Positions 32,477 to 43,214 of a stretch of 64,000 nucleotides of DNA are shown here, one piece after another. The stretch covers positions 19,581,912 through 19,645,911 of the forward strand of contig CM043965.1 of the NCBI GenBank assembly GCA_014529385.2, given 5' to 3'. The position numbers were made by a program, and so were the translations under genes. The stretch comes from Adiantum capillus-veneris. Taxonomy: Eukaryota > Streptophyta > Polypodiopsida > Polypodiales > Pteridaceae. The stretch's first letter is position 1. Each line of letters begins with the position of its first letter. The notes beneath the pieces were generated by a model. The model ran no database searches and was not told the origin of the DNA. It worked only from the letters and a program-made list of their open reading frames with translations.

Positions 32477-32713
32477 AAATACATAAGTATACATTTATGT
32501 ATCTATATTTATTTATTTGTATAAATATATAAATATATATATAAAGGTATATATATATGTGTGTTAAATATATATACATTTATATTTATATTTATATATT
32601 TATATTTATATATTTATATTTATATATTTATATGTATATATGTATTTTAAATATTTAATTAAATAAATATATCTCTTTCTTTATATATATGTATGTATAT
32701 GTGTGTGTGTGTA

Positions 32714-32755
<42 letters not shown>

Positions 32756-32785
32756 AGAAGAAGAAGAAGAAGAAGAAGAAGAGAG
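32310..32785. repeat. compound microsatellite block (GT)n-(GA)n-(AT)n-(GA)n-(AAG)n
   Basis: GT 32310-32352, GA 32353-32404, AT-rich TATATA/TATTTA arrays 32420-32690, a second GT/GA tract about 32700-32750, then AAG repeats 32750-32782. Non-coding. Confidence 0.93.
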
Positions 32786-32854
32786 TTTTAACGTGGTAGG
32801 AAACTATAGAAAGAGACCTTAAAGATCTAAAGAGTGTTGCTTTTAATATAAAAA

Positions 32855-32898
32855 ATTGAGGAGGCAATAGCGACATCGCTAGTGACTCCTTCAATTTT
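32855..32898. repeat. imperfect palindrome related to 31939-31960
   Basis: AATTGAGGAGGCAATAGCGAC faces ATCGCTAGTGACTCCTTCAATT, with a few mismatches, giving a hairpin of about 20 bp per arm. Confidence 0.75.
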
Positions 32899-33060
32899 TT
32901 TTCTTTTGGAACCATTTCAATCTCCACACTCCCGACTCTCACCATTTCACTTGTATCAAGGAGTTATATAAAGAGATGGCTCACCATTTTTTTCCATCTA
33001 TTAGTGATCTCTCCTCCTCTACCTCTCTACTTACCATCACTCACTATCTCTATATCCTTG

Positions 33061-33178
33061 TGTCCACTTTACCTACCCCACTCTATCCACTCTACCTTTA
33101 CCCCTCGGTTCTCCCTCTGTCCACTTCACCTACCCCACTCTATCCACTCTACCTTTACCCCTCAGTTCTCTCTCAACT
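33061..33178. repeat. tandem duplication, 58-bp unit
   Basis: Two copies beginning TGTCCACTT at 33061 and 33119, both with CACTCTATCCACTCTACC. The wider 32976-33480 stretch is pyrimidine-rich and non-coding. Confidence 0.85.
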
Positions 33179-33488
33179 CTACTCCAACCTCTCCCTCCCT
33201 TGACTATCTATACAAACCTCTATCCATTCTCCCTCAGTTCTCTCCTCCAACCTCTCTCTCTCTTGACTATCTATAAAACCCTCTATCAATTCTACCCCAT
33301 TTCTCTATAATCTTTCCCTCTAGCTTTCCCTCCCTTCACTACATCCACATCCGTTTGTCCCCTCTACGTACATCATGTGCTCACGGCACATTCACTACTA
33401 TCGCTCACTCTCTCCTCTATCTTCCCTTCTCATCCTCTCCTCCTGTCCCTCACTTTGCCAACACATTCCTCCCACCTCCATCACACTT

Positions 33489-33492
<4 letters not shown>

Positions 33493-33546
<54 letters not shown>
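33493..33546. repeat. (CT)n microsatellite
   Basis: Pure CT tract, ending about 30 bases before the first ATG of the MULE-like gene (33575). Pyrimidine tracts in plant 5' leaders are common, so it may sit in the leader or promoter of that gene. Confidence 0.94.
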
Positions 33547-33549
<3 letters not shown>

Positions 33550-33574
33550 AGAAAGCTCACATTTCATCATTCAC

Positions 33575-36500
33575 ATGGGTGGTGTGGGGGTTGGCAAACC
33601 ACACCACCTATCATCAGAAGGATCTTTGTTGGTTCTATTTGGAGCTGACATAAATGCACCAACTGGTTATAATGTGTTTTCCCTAGCAAAATATGTTGAA
33701 GGTGAACCATTAACATTTCCTTTTCAGAATGCAGGTAAAGTTCATAGCTCTCCTCTTTATGTTTTGGATGCTAAAGTTTCCACAGAGTAAATAGAATTCT
33801 TGGATTCCCCTGTGAAACCTACTACACCACTACAGTCTGCCAACATATTGTTGCTTTCTTCTGAGCTAGCGCTACATCCCACTATGAGATCTCCAAAGCT
33901 AAAGACCTTGATCGCATCATCGGAATGGGAGTGGGTGGAACAAATTCCATCAAGCTACAATGGAAACATGGTGTTGGAATTTCCACCACAACCAAATATC
34001 GAGAGGTCGGCTATGGATGGAATGGAGTAATCAGTGGATAGTCATGTGTGGACAAAACCAACTACCACAAACATCACATTTCCAGCAACTATAAGGAAAA
34101 GCTATTGCAGAGGTGATTTCAAATGTGTATTTGCAGAGTGATCACAAGTGTTATCTATAGGAATACCCAACCGGTCGTCTTGGACATGTATTCCTTATTC
34201 TTTTGTTTTATGTACAAGGGAAGAGTGACAAAATCACAATAGTAGGCATGGAATTATAGGTAAACTAATTGAGAGACCAATGCTAAATGGTGACTTGCAA
34301 AAGTATTGAACCTTGAAGTGGTTTTATTGTCAATATGTGCCTGCTATTTGAAAAACCTGCGACTGCCAAGTTTACTACATAATGCCAACCGACAAACTCT
34401 ATTTCCATGCCATGGTGCACCAAGGCTTCCATGACCATGATGTCAAACTAGGGTCATCCAAAAGTACCATTGCAAGGGTGAAGTCTTTGGTGGCTGAGGC
34501 CGTTGATTCGCTTGGCATCCAAGCTGGGCCGAGAAAAATCCAAATGGAGGTGGTTAAGGTTATTTCCCAATCTGTCCTTCAGCCTTCTTCAGGTGAATGC
34601 ACGTCGCTTGGACAAGTAGAGTTGTCAGTTTTACTCCAAGAAATATTTCCTCTTGTTAAAAGCCAAAGGTATGGGAAATGCATTTTAATATGCATTTTAA
34701 ACTTAAAGTCTTATATATTTCTAAACTTTCATCATGTTCTCCGCAGAATTAAGAATTGGGTGCATAAATTTTGTGGGGAGTCGAGCGCTCGTGGAGAGGA
34801 GTCACTGATGATTGACTTAAAGAGATGCTTGACATTTTGTTTATCCACGGCATGCTTTTTCCTGGTCAATCTAATAGAGAGAAGGATAGATGTTTTGTAT
34901 TCAAGATGTTGACAACAGGTCCTGGCTCAGGCATAGATCTTGTCAATAGAATGCGAAGAAGTGGAAATGGAGATCTAAAAAGAGCGTGGGTTTGCTTTGA
35001 TCACGTTCGACGGGTAGAAGGATGGACAACCATGGCAGCATATGCTTACGATCTGACACAAGTTTTAATTTTATGTTCAATACTAAACACATATTGACAC
35101 ATACTTCAATGTTAATGTGGCTTTGTGTTGATGTTCAGTGTCCAAGAATTAATGACAATTGCCATATGTGAGATGAAAGAAGAGGACAGTACAGCTGAGA
35201 TGATATTTTGGCTACAAATGATCAACGTGCTAGAGCGCAATGGGGTGCCCCCACCAGATTTTGCCGTCTTTATGGAAGATGAAGCCCAAGCAAAGTGAAA
35301 TGCGGTGCGCACAATTTTCAATGGAGGTCCGGATATGGTGATGAAAGGTAGGGAGAGATCTTGCCTTTTCCGTTGGGAACAAAGTCTAGGGATCCACACC
35401 ACAAAATATGTGCTCAATGCATTTCAAGACGAGCACAAGCGATTGTGTCGAATGTGGAGGTGCACACAAAGAATGAAGATGCAGAGGCCCAATATCCGTT
35501 CATTCGAGCTTGGTGGGCAACAGGAAAGGTGGCAGGTGGCAAATTGTTGGTGTAAGTTTTCAAATTTATTCTAGAATAGGTTGTAGGATATCCATCTAAT
35601 TAAACCCTTCATGATATCAATGAAATATATTTATTTCTTGTTTTGTAGGCTCTAGATGACTATTGCATCAAAGTCATCCCTCAAACAAATCTCTCAGAGT
35701 CACGTCACACGTCATGGCTAGCAGGTGAAGGACACAAGCCTAAAATTTCTTTGTACGATGCAACAGTTTTGGATATTGGGAACACTCTTCTTCAACAATC
35801 CAAAAGAATGTCATATACAGAGGGTAAGTATATAGGAAGCGGACCAAGCATAAGCAAGATGAGAGACAGGACATTTTCACGAAAATTTCACACACCTACT
35901 CCATCACAGACTAGCCGTGCTGTGAACGATGCAATTGGAGGAACTGGTCTTCCAAAGGTGCCAGAGTTTTTTGAAGACCGGGTTACAATGACAAGGCGAC
36001 GCAAGACATTCGGCAATGTTATAGGCGAGGAGGAAAATAGTTCACACAAGCCAGAGTATGTCACTGAAAATATTGCTCGACAAAGAAAGGCTCGAAAGTT
36101 GTCATTTGGAGATGCATCACAGGTAACCCAAGATCACTCTATGGACGAGGAGAATGATAGGGTGACAATTAGGGCCATCGCGGTTGACATAAATGACGCC
36201 ATGTGGGCAATCCGTAGGTGCAAACCGGGGTCTAAGTTCACTTGCCAAGGAAAAATCAAAGGTGGAAAGTGCAAGAAAAAGGTGAATATATGCACAGAGG
36301 GAACAACGGCACCAAGTTTTTGGGGGAAATGCAACTGGGAGGGGCGTAACAATGAGACATGGGTATGGTTTTGTAGTGATGATGTCAAACATGTGTGGGA
36401 TGTATGTCCATATATAGTGATGTGGCCTCCAAGACCTCCACTTGAGTGGCCAGTGGCACAGGGCACGAACTTAACAGCGCTAGAAGTAAAGTCTATGCAA

Positions 36501-36925
36501 CTAGCGGGGTTTCATATCGCAACAGAAACTATGAAAGTGCAAGGGCAAAGACGTGCGGGCAGGTATAGGACAGGTGTTTCTGAAGAGGCATCAAAAAGGA
36601 TCGACAGTACTGCTCTAGGACTAGAAATGGTCATCGAACAAGTGGAAATGGTAAGCATGAAGTCTTCATTGCAGAAACACCAAACTCAAAGTTACGTGGT
36701 GATAAATATCGAGTCACAATAGCTAGGAATCCTAGTTGTACCTGCAGATACTTCCAAAGGAGGTTAGGGGAAGGAATGACCTATGTGGCTTGCAAACACT
36801 TGTATTATATCTACTTGAGAGTGTTTGGAATGGACATAAACCACCACATGTTCATTCATCAGTCTAGTCTGGCTGATAACGAGCTCAAAACTTTACTGAG
36901 TGCAAAAAGACTGTTGTTATAATCT
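33575..36925 (+). pseudogene. MULE-like transposase gene with SWIM zinc finger, decayed
   Basis: Spliced gene in pieces. N-terminal part from ATG 33575, with stops at 33788 and 34028. Then a Cys-containing region (ATIRKSYCRGDFKC, about 34075-34140) and PTDKLYFHAMVHQGFHDHD (34382 on). Intron 34669-34746 (78 bp) joins SQR to IKNW in frame. DDE-type region: GPGSGIDLVNRMRRSG, VCFDHVRRVEGWTTMAAYAYD (first Asp), AICEM, FAVFMEDEAQAK (second Asp), and NLSESRHTSW (Glu 35697-35699) after an intron at 35550-35648. A TGA at 35296-35298 stands where a Trp is expected. Towards the C terminus a frame change at about 36650 precedes the SWIM motif C-T-C (36737-36745) and C-K-H (36791-36799), ending TAA at 36920-36922. 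Family assignment is by motif order. Confidence 0.75.
35751..36722 (+). pseudogene. MULE-like gene, long 3' open frame
   Basis: 324-codon frame after the transposase core. Basic and Ser/Arg-rich start, then a Cys/Trp-rich module: CQGKIKGGKCKKKV, FWGKCNWEGRNNETW, FCSDDVKHVWDVCPY. The spacing of four Cys with Trp residues suggests a small zinc-binding domain (GRF-like or similar). The frame runs into a non-homologous end at 36722. The true continuation is the neighbouring frame starting about 36659 (EVFIAETPNSKLRG), which leads into the SWIM finger. A small indel at 36650-36660 explains the change. Confidence 0.7.
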
Positions 36926-37962
36926 AGCATTTGTTGGGCTGTAATGGAATTTTCCTATTCAATTTGAGAGTAGCTGAATTTAATGAGAGTACTTTCAAGA
37001 AATGATTTTGTGAGCATAGCGGGTAGACATAATTGAAGATAGCAACATAATTATAGCAATTAGTTAACTTGGCATGGACAATACTTTTGCAAGAGAGAGA
37101 ATTTAGAGAACATGACAACAGTTGAGGACCGGATTTATGTGGATCCGGTCCCCCCTCCAATAGGCATTTGTATTATGATTTCTCCCATAAAGAGAGACTT
37201 GTTACAATACATTCTTTGTGTTCCTTATGACCTAGGTGAAGCAATGAAGATGGAAAGCTTCATGCATCACCATCATAGCATAACCTAAACTTGAAGAAAG
37301 CTTTAACTATACCAAGCCTCAGTCCCAAGACCTCAAACACCTTCGAAGGTGGAGAGAGCTAGCAGGGAATGAGGGTAGGGAAGAGGAAGAAGAAACATTT
37401 CATACGAGAAAGAGCTAGTTCCTCACTTATCATAACTCTTGTGCTAGCATACATAATAGCATAGTAATGAAGAAGAAATAGATGGCAAGCTCAAGCATTG
37501 AAGCATGGCTCTTGGATGGATTTGCACTCCATAGCCAAGAGTGTTGGTGTAGGCTCTCAACCTCTACTTGCTTGGAGAAGGAGAGGGAGCTCTTGCACTT
37601 TGCATAGTACACAATGAGAGTGTTTGTGAGTGTGTGTGGGTGAGTATACCCCCTAAGCACCCCCCTAGCTTGCTTGGGTCGACCCCCCCTTGTAGCTCAT
37701 GCTTGAAGCTCATTGGACCCCTCCAGGCCTAGCCAATCACAAGCAGGAGCCATTACAAGCAACATGGGTAGCCTTGGGACAAGTGTCCCCCTTTCCCCTT
37801 TGAGAGAGAGGACTTGATAAATGCAAAATCAATTAATTAAATATCCTAAATTATCGTTGGACCCCTTGGGTGGCCAACCAATAGGCTTTAGGCACACCAT
37901 GAGGGCAACATGGGGAGGAACTTGACAAGTGTCCTTGCTGCCTCTTCAAGCTGGGGCTTCCC

Positions 37963-37963
<1 letters not shown>

Positions 37964-38006
<43 letters not shown>
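37964..38006. repeat. (GT)n microsatellite
   Basis: Pure GT tract inside R2 copy 2, where copy 1 has only a short GTGTGT run (7342-7351). Confidence 0.93.
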
Positions 38007-38007
<1 letters not shown>

Positions 38008-38139
38008 CTCTCTCATCCCCCCCCCCCCTTGTAGGCTCGCCCCCCTCCTCGTAGGGATATTTTTGACTTTGGATGAGCAAGCCCCTTAGTCATCAAGCAT
38101 GACTAAGCACTTGAAGTAGGGGGTGTTCCCACAAGAATC

Positions 38140-38290
38140 TCAGGCAAGCTTCTCAAGGCACCTCAAGCACCTTAATCATGCACCAAGTCAAGCACCTCAA
38201 GCATGGAGCCAGTCAAGCACCTCAAGCATCTTAATCAAGCACCTCAAGCATGACAAGCACCTCAAGCAGGACAAGCACCTCGAGCTTGGG
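38140..38290. repeat. CTCAAGCAC minisatellite, expanded copy
   Basis: Many degenerate units of CAAGCACCT with inserted TTAATCAAG and ATGA variants. Orthologous in position to 7455-7555 in copy 1. Confidence 0.8.
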
Positions 38291-38689
38291 CCGGGTTCCC
38301 ACCTCAAGCTCAGCCCTAGCTTACCTAAGGTCAAAGGACTTTTACACACATTATTGGAGGTCTTCAATGAAGCTAACCCTAAGGTCTTATGCTCCATTGG
38401 TTAGCCTTGCTCTTGATAGACCATCTCCCATTTGGGCCCCTTTACTATTGGCCCCGTGTTGAGATAGATCTATAAGCACATATCTATATCTTAACACTTG
38501 TTCCCATTTATTCTCCCACATTAAGTGATCAATTTAATATGAGAAAATCATTTGGGTTGGTTAGATATTAGATTTTATGACATGGGCTATCACATTTACC
38601 TTGAGTTGTGCAAATGATGATATTGCTTTGAGTTTTCAACAAAGTGAATTCTATCATTGTTGTCTTTTAATATGCAATTAGGGAATGTG

Positions 38690-38691
<2 letters not shown>

Positions 38692-38739
<48 letters not shown>

Positions 38740-38815
38740 AAGGGTGAGAGAGCAAGAAAGAGAGAGGGACAGGGAGAGAAAGAGAGAGTGTGTTGGGGGG
38801 AGGGGGGAGAGAGAG

Positions 38816-38868
<53 letters not shown>
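38692..38868. repeat. (GA)n microsatellite pair
   Basis: Pure GA 38692-38734, a GA-rich imperfect stretch with a G-run, then pure GA 38818-38868. No gene in 38521-39318. Confidence 0.94.
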
Positions 38869-38870
<2 letters not shown>

Positions 38871-39318
38871 CCTTGAGTAGCCCACTGGAAGGAAGAGTGG
38901 GAGGAGAACCAGCGGCAATGGGCGGTGGTCGTAGGAGGAGGATGGTGGTAGTGAGCTAACACCACCAACCACCGATGGTGGGCTTGGGTGTTGTTGTTCA
39001 TGGGTGGTAAGGGAAGACAATGGGAGGTAGAGGTGGTGGGGGGGGAAAAAAAAAGCTCGCTCCATAACCACCCCCACTATTCTAAGGATAACATTTTCTA
39101 TCTAGATGCTAAAGTTTTTGTTTTTATGCTGATATGTTTAGCTGAGGTGGAGGGTGATATACTTCTCCTTTTAACAAGATAGGAACAAATTGACAGTGTG
39201 CCAGATCTTGTATAAGAGCATACAGGTGCTGGGCCCCAATGTTTCAAAAGCTGATTATACTCCCAGTTTATAGTGCCCTTTGTAGTGAAATGTATACAAG
39301 AATTTTTGGCCCAAAACA

Positions 39319-39791
39319 TCCTGAGTGCCATGATTGGACGCTTGGGCTCGGTGCTGTGGTGATTCACCTGCTGACTGTTTGGCAACTCTCTTGCCACTCG
39401 AGACTCTCTTGCCACTATTCTCCGCGCAAGTCGTTGATCAGTCGTTACCATAGCTTGCATTGCATGGATTGTCGCCCATGGCTCCCGTATATTGTGTCTT
39501 CGCTCTCCCCATCCTATTGAAGCTCGTAGTCGTCCGATGCTAGGCCCCACTATTTCCTTGCTTTGTTATCCCGCCGCCTCCATCCACTCATCAGCCACTT
39601 GCCCATGGCCATCTCCCATTTGGTCTGCGCAATTACTTGAAGCTATCGAGTTTTCGTGTGGCCATGCCCTATTTGGTCTACACAATTACTTGAAGCCAGT
39701 GAAGGGGGCACTCCGTATGGCGGAGGACAATGCCAGAAGGGTGGTGGGTTGGGGCGACACCTACCTCCTCCTACCTCTTGAGATGCTACTC

Positions 39792-39845
<54 letters not shown>

Positions 39846-39923
39846 GAAGAGAAGTTTTTGCATTGCAGGAGGAGGAGGAGGAAAACAAAAAACAACTCAA
39901 CTGCATTGTAGGGGAAGGCTCCT

Positions 39924-39930
<7 letters not shown>
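39319..39930. repeat. interspersed repeat family R1, copy 2 (empty site for LINE A)
   Basis: Left half 39319-39793, (GA)n tract 39794-39841, right half 39842-39930 with (AGG)n at 39868-39883. The halves correspond to 975-1468 and 6196-6304, which in copy 1 lie on either side of the LINE. A second GA tract follows at 39925-39975. Confidence 0.88.

Positions 39931-39975
<45 letters not shown>
39925..39975. repeat. (GA)n microsatellite
   Basis: Pure AG tract after CTCCTTAG. In copy 1 of the family the same spot has only AGAGAGAGTGTGTG (6293-6306). A shorter GA run is at 40290-40312. Confidence 0.94.
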
Positions 39976-39984
<9 letters not shown>

Positions 39985-40520
39985 GTGCATCCCCATCAGA
40001 AGGCTCTTGGAGAGAGAAAGAGAGCGCTCTAGGATATGGGAGATGCAACCGGCACAAAACGGCAAAAGCAAGTGATGGGGGATCAGAAGGTGTGGCAAAG
40101 CAGCACAGGAAGGTCGAGTAACAACAGGTAAGGGTGTGAGAACGAATTAACATGTGGGTTCCGCATGTCAAGGAAGGTGGTGAGATCTCAGTATATCTGC
40201 CCTCCTGCAAGTCAAGGGAACTCGTGCTGACACTCAAAACCTCTCGCCGTGAGTGGAGGTGCAACTCAAAATCTCCCGTGGTGCCTATGAGAGAGAGAGA
40301 GAGAGAGAGAGAAGGGGCTGACGTGGCGGCTGGATTTCCAACCACGTGGAGAACCTTTTTAAGCTTGCATTGCCGTGGAGATAACTGAAAGGGGAAGGCG
40401 ATGATCAAGCGATCAATGACCTGCGCAGAGTGACCTAAGTTATCCAGCGGGCTTGCGCAGAGCGAGGGAAGTTGCCTCCTGCCTGCTGCCTCGGCTGAGC
40501 GAGCGAAGTTCTCTAGTGAG

Positions 40521-42550
40521 ATGTTCCACCAGCAGCAGCACGATCTCATCTCGTCTTCCGGCCCCACGGAGGCCGAGCTGGCCAGCGATGGCGAATTAAC
40601 GAAATTCTTAGCTAACGCGGCCGGATCAGTTGAAGAAAGCCCAGATGAGTCCATGCTTCGTGCGGAGGTCCTTGGTCATCTTGACCAGGTTGTCAAAGAA
40701 TGGGTGAAGCACGTGACCAGAAGCAGAGGCTTCAGCCCCCCGTTTGTTGCGCAGGCAAATGCCAAGATCTTCACGTTTGGTTCGTATCGGCTCGGTGTGC
40801 ACTGTCCGGCGCAGACATCGATGCCCTCTGTGTTGGCCCTCGACATGCTACTCGAGAGGAAGATTTCTTCATCCTGCTTCATGACATGCTCAGGGAAATG
40901 CCCCAAGTCACAGAGCTTCATCCCGTCCCAGAAGCCCATGTTCCTCTTCTCAAATTCAAGTTCCAAGGCATTTCAGTAGATCTGTTGTATGCAAGGCTTG
41001 CGCTTTGGGTCATTCCAGAGGACCTGGACCTATCTCATGACTCCATTCTATGCAATGTTGATGAGCAAAGCGTGCGAAGTCTGAATGGATGTCGGGTTAC
41101 TGACCGCATACTGCGCCTTGTTCCGAACATTCTGGCATTTCGCACCACTCTCCGGTGTATCAAGCTTTGGGCCAGAAGACGAGGAGTATATTCAAATGTC
41201 ATGGGCTTTCTTGGCGGAGTGAATTGGGCTTTGTTGGTGGCTCGCATTTGCCAGTTGTACCCAAATGCTGTACCCAGCATGCTGCTTTCCAGGTTCTTCC
41301 GAGTTTATACGCAATGGAGATGGCCATGCCCTGTCATGCTATGTGAGATCGAACAAGGGACGCCGTCGCTGGGCCTCCCTGTCTGGGATCCTCAAAAGAA
41401 CCCACGGGACAGGACACATTTGATGCCCATCATAACCCCTGCATATCCATGCATGAACTCTAGCTACAATGTCTCCGCCAGTACTCTGCAGGTCATAAGG
41501 GACCAATTTGAGAATGCCAACCAGATCTGCAAGGCTGTGGAGATGAGGCAGGCAAAATGGAGTGCGCTTTTTGACACTTTCCCGTTTTTTGAGGCTTACA
41601 ATAACTACCTGCAGATTGATACAATGGCCATAGATGAGGATGACCTGCGTACATGGAAGGGTTGGGTGGAATCGCGTCTCAGACAGTTGACACTGAGGAT
41701 CGAGCGCGATACAAAGCTTCTCTTGCAGTGCCATCCCTATTCCTGCGAATTTGTAGATAAGTCTAAACAAGCACAACGTCACACAGCCTTTTTCATGGGA
41801 TTGCAGCGTGGCCGTGGAGGTGTTCCCGTTCAAGTCGAAGGCCAGCAGCAGTTCCATATACAGGGGGCTGTTGCAGAGTTTAGGCATGCAGTCAATAGTT
41901 ATTGCCACAGAAAGCCTGGCATGGAAGTTCATGTTTCCCACATACGAAGGAAGCAGATCCCGCCATTTGTTTTCCCTGGTGGTGTGCGCCCGTCAAGGCC
42001 GCAAAAGCCTTTAGTTTTGGGTCTCCCAGAACTGGAATCATTGAGCAACTCTCCACCATCTTCACATACGCAGGAAGGCCAAGCTGGGGGTGAACGTGAT
42101 GAGTCGAGAAACTCTTTACCAAAGCGACAGAAGGCCCGTCTGATTGACTGTACTGGGCTCAGGCCAACTCATTCATCACGCATCTTTCCTTCAAGGAGGC
42201 AAGAAGATGCATGCACAGATTATGTGAACGATTTTCTGTGTCATGACATTAAGTGGCCAGCAGGCAAAGCTTCAGACAAGCTGTCAGATCCATCAAAGAA
42301 ACGGAAATGGGCTGCCGATGCCGACAGAACAAACTCGGGCAGATGTGAAGAGGGAAATGAACGAGGCGATTCTTTTGTGCCGAGAACTGGAACAGAAAAC
42401 GAGCAGTATTTCACTGCTCTGAGAAGTGGGTTTGCTAATGTTTGTGTGATGAGTGGTTCTAACAGCAAACGAGTTTGTGTGAGCATACCAATTCTGCCTC
42501 CATCAAGGCATGATCAAACTGAGAGTGGCTCAGTCGATGAGTTAGAGTGA
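40521..42550 (+). pseudogene. PAPS-like: nuclear poly(A) polymerase, intronless, one frameshift
   Basis: Adds poly(A) tails to mRNA 3' ends in the nucleus. Start ATGTTCCACCAG at 40521; the frame runs to TGA at 42548-42550, about 676 codons, close to plant PAPS length. Order: PAP N-terminal catalytic domain (NAKIFTFGSYRLGVH; GADID with both catalytic Asp at 40814-40822; VGPRHATREEDFF; SVDLLYARLALWVIPEDLD with the third Asp), central domain (SLNGCRVTDRILRLVPNI, VYSNVMGFLGGVNWALLVARICQLYPNA, HLMPIITPAYPCMNSSYNVS), RNA-binding domain (WKGWVESRLRQLTLRIERD, FVFPGGVRP), then a tail with two basic clusters (KRQKAR, KKRKW). One base is missing at about 40806-40810, between the GS and DxD motifs, so the frame changes there. 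No introns, unlike typical plant PAPS genes, which suggests a retrocopy. Confidence 0.9.
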
Positions 42551-42866
42551 GGTAAAGGATGGTGCTACTCCCCGTCAGAGTCCAGGAGGCTACCTCTTGA
42601 GTTGCCTGTATTTGCAAGCAGACTGACCTGGGAATAGGTCTTTTTGTTTACACATTCTCTGTAAACATTTTTTTGATTAACTAATGCAATAATCAAAATT
42701 TTCACAATTTTAGTCTCCTTGAGGATGTAACTAACATTTGTGTTACTCTCTTTTGAACTCATTTGTCCACCAAGTGACATGCCACTCTCTTTTGAACTGA
42801 TCTGCATTGAGCGTCGCAACTAGTCTTGCTTGGTTGGCCTTGTGTGGTGTAGTTAATGTGTGAAAT

Positions 42867-43036
42867 ATACTGCCTATTTACTGGCTCATTCCTAATAAAA
42901 TTCGAGATTCATCGCAGCCCTCCGTTTAGTGTCGTTTCTCTTGCAGAATCTATACTGCCTATTTATTGGCTCATTTTCAATAAAATTCGAGATTCATCGC
43001 AACCCTCCGTTTAGTATCGTTTCTCTTGCAGAATCT
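42867..43036. repeat. tandem duplication, 85-bp unit
   Basis: Two copies starting ATACTGCCTATTTA at 42867 and 42952. Each carries AATAAAATTCGAG, so each holds a poly(A)-signal-like AATAAA about 320-410 bases past the poly(A) polymerase stop codon. Confidence 0.9.
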
Positions 43037-43214
43037 AGTGTTGTAGCCCTTGGATGGGTGCCACATCAGCATGCATAATAAATTTCAAGTCTTGCAAATG
43101 ATTGTCTCACATAGCAGCAGTGGGAATATGAACCAGCGTTCTCCATGTCAGCCCATCAGAATTTGAAACATGCAGCCAATCATTGCCTACATAATTTGCT
43201 ATTTGCGCAACTGT

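Larger units (their letters stand above)
36940..38520. repeat. interspersed repeat family R2, copy 2 (possible solo LTR)
   Basis: Second copy of the family at 6305-7790, beginning TGTAATGG just after the end of the MULE-like gene and ending ...TTCTCCCACA. It includes a (GT)n tract 37964-38006 and an expanded CTCAAGCAC minisatellite at 38140-38290. No coding region recognised. Confidence 0.65.

Noticed and set aside
36940-38520. Firm call of R2 copies as solo LTRs
   Set aside because: No matching 5-bp duplication around either copy and the edges cannot be fixed, so it is kept as a repeat family with a possible LTR origin.
40676-42486. Minus-strand and alternative-frame ORFs over the poly(A) polymerase
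   Set aside because: Shadows of the real frame, which has strong family motifs throughout.
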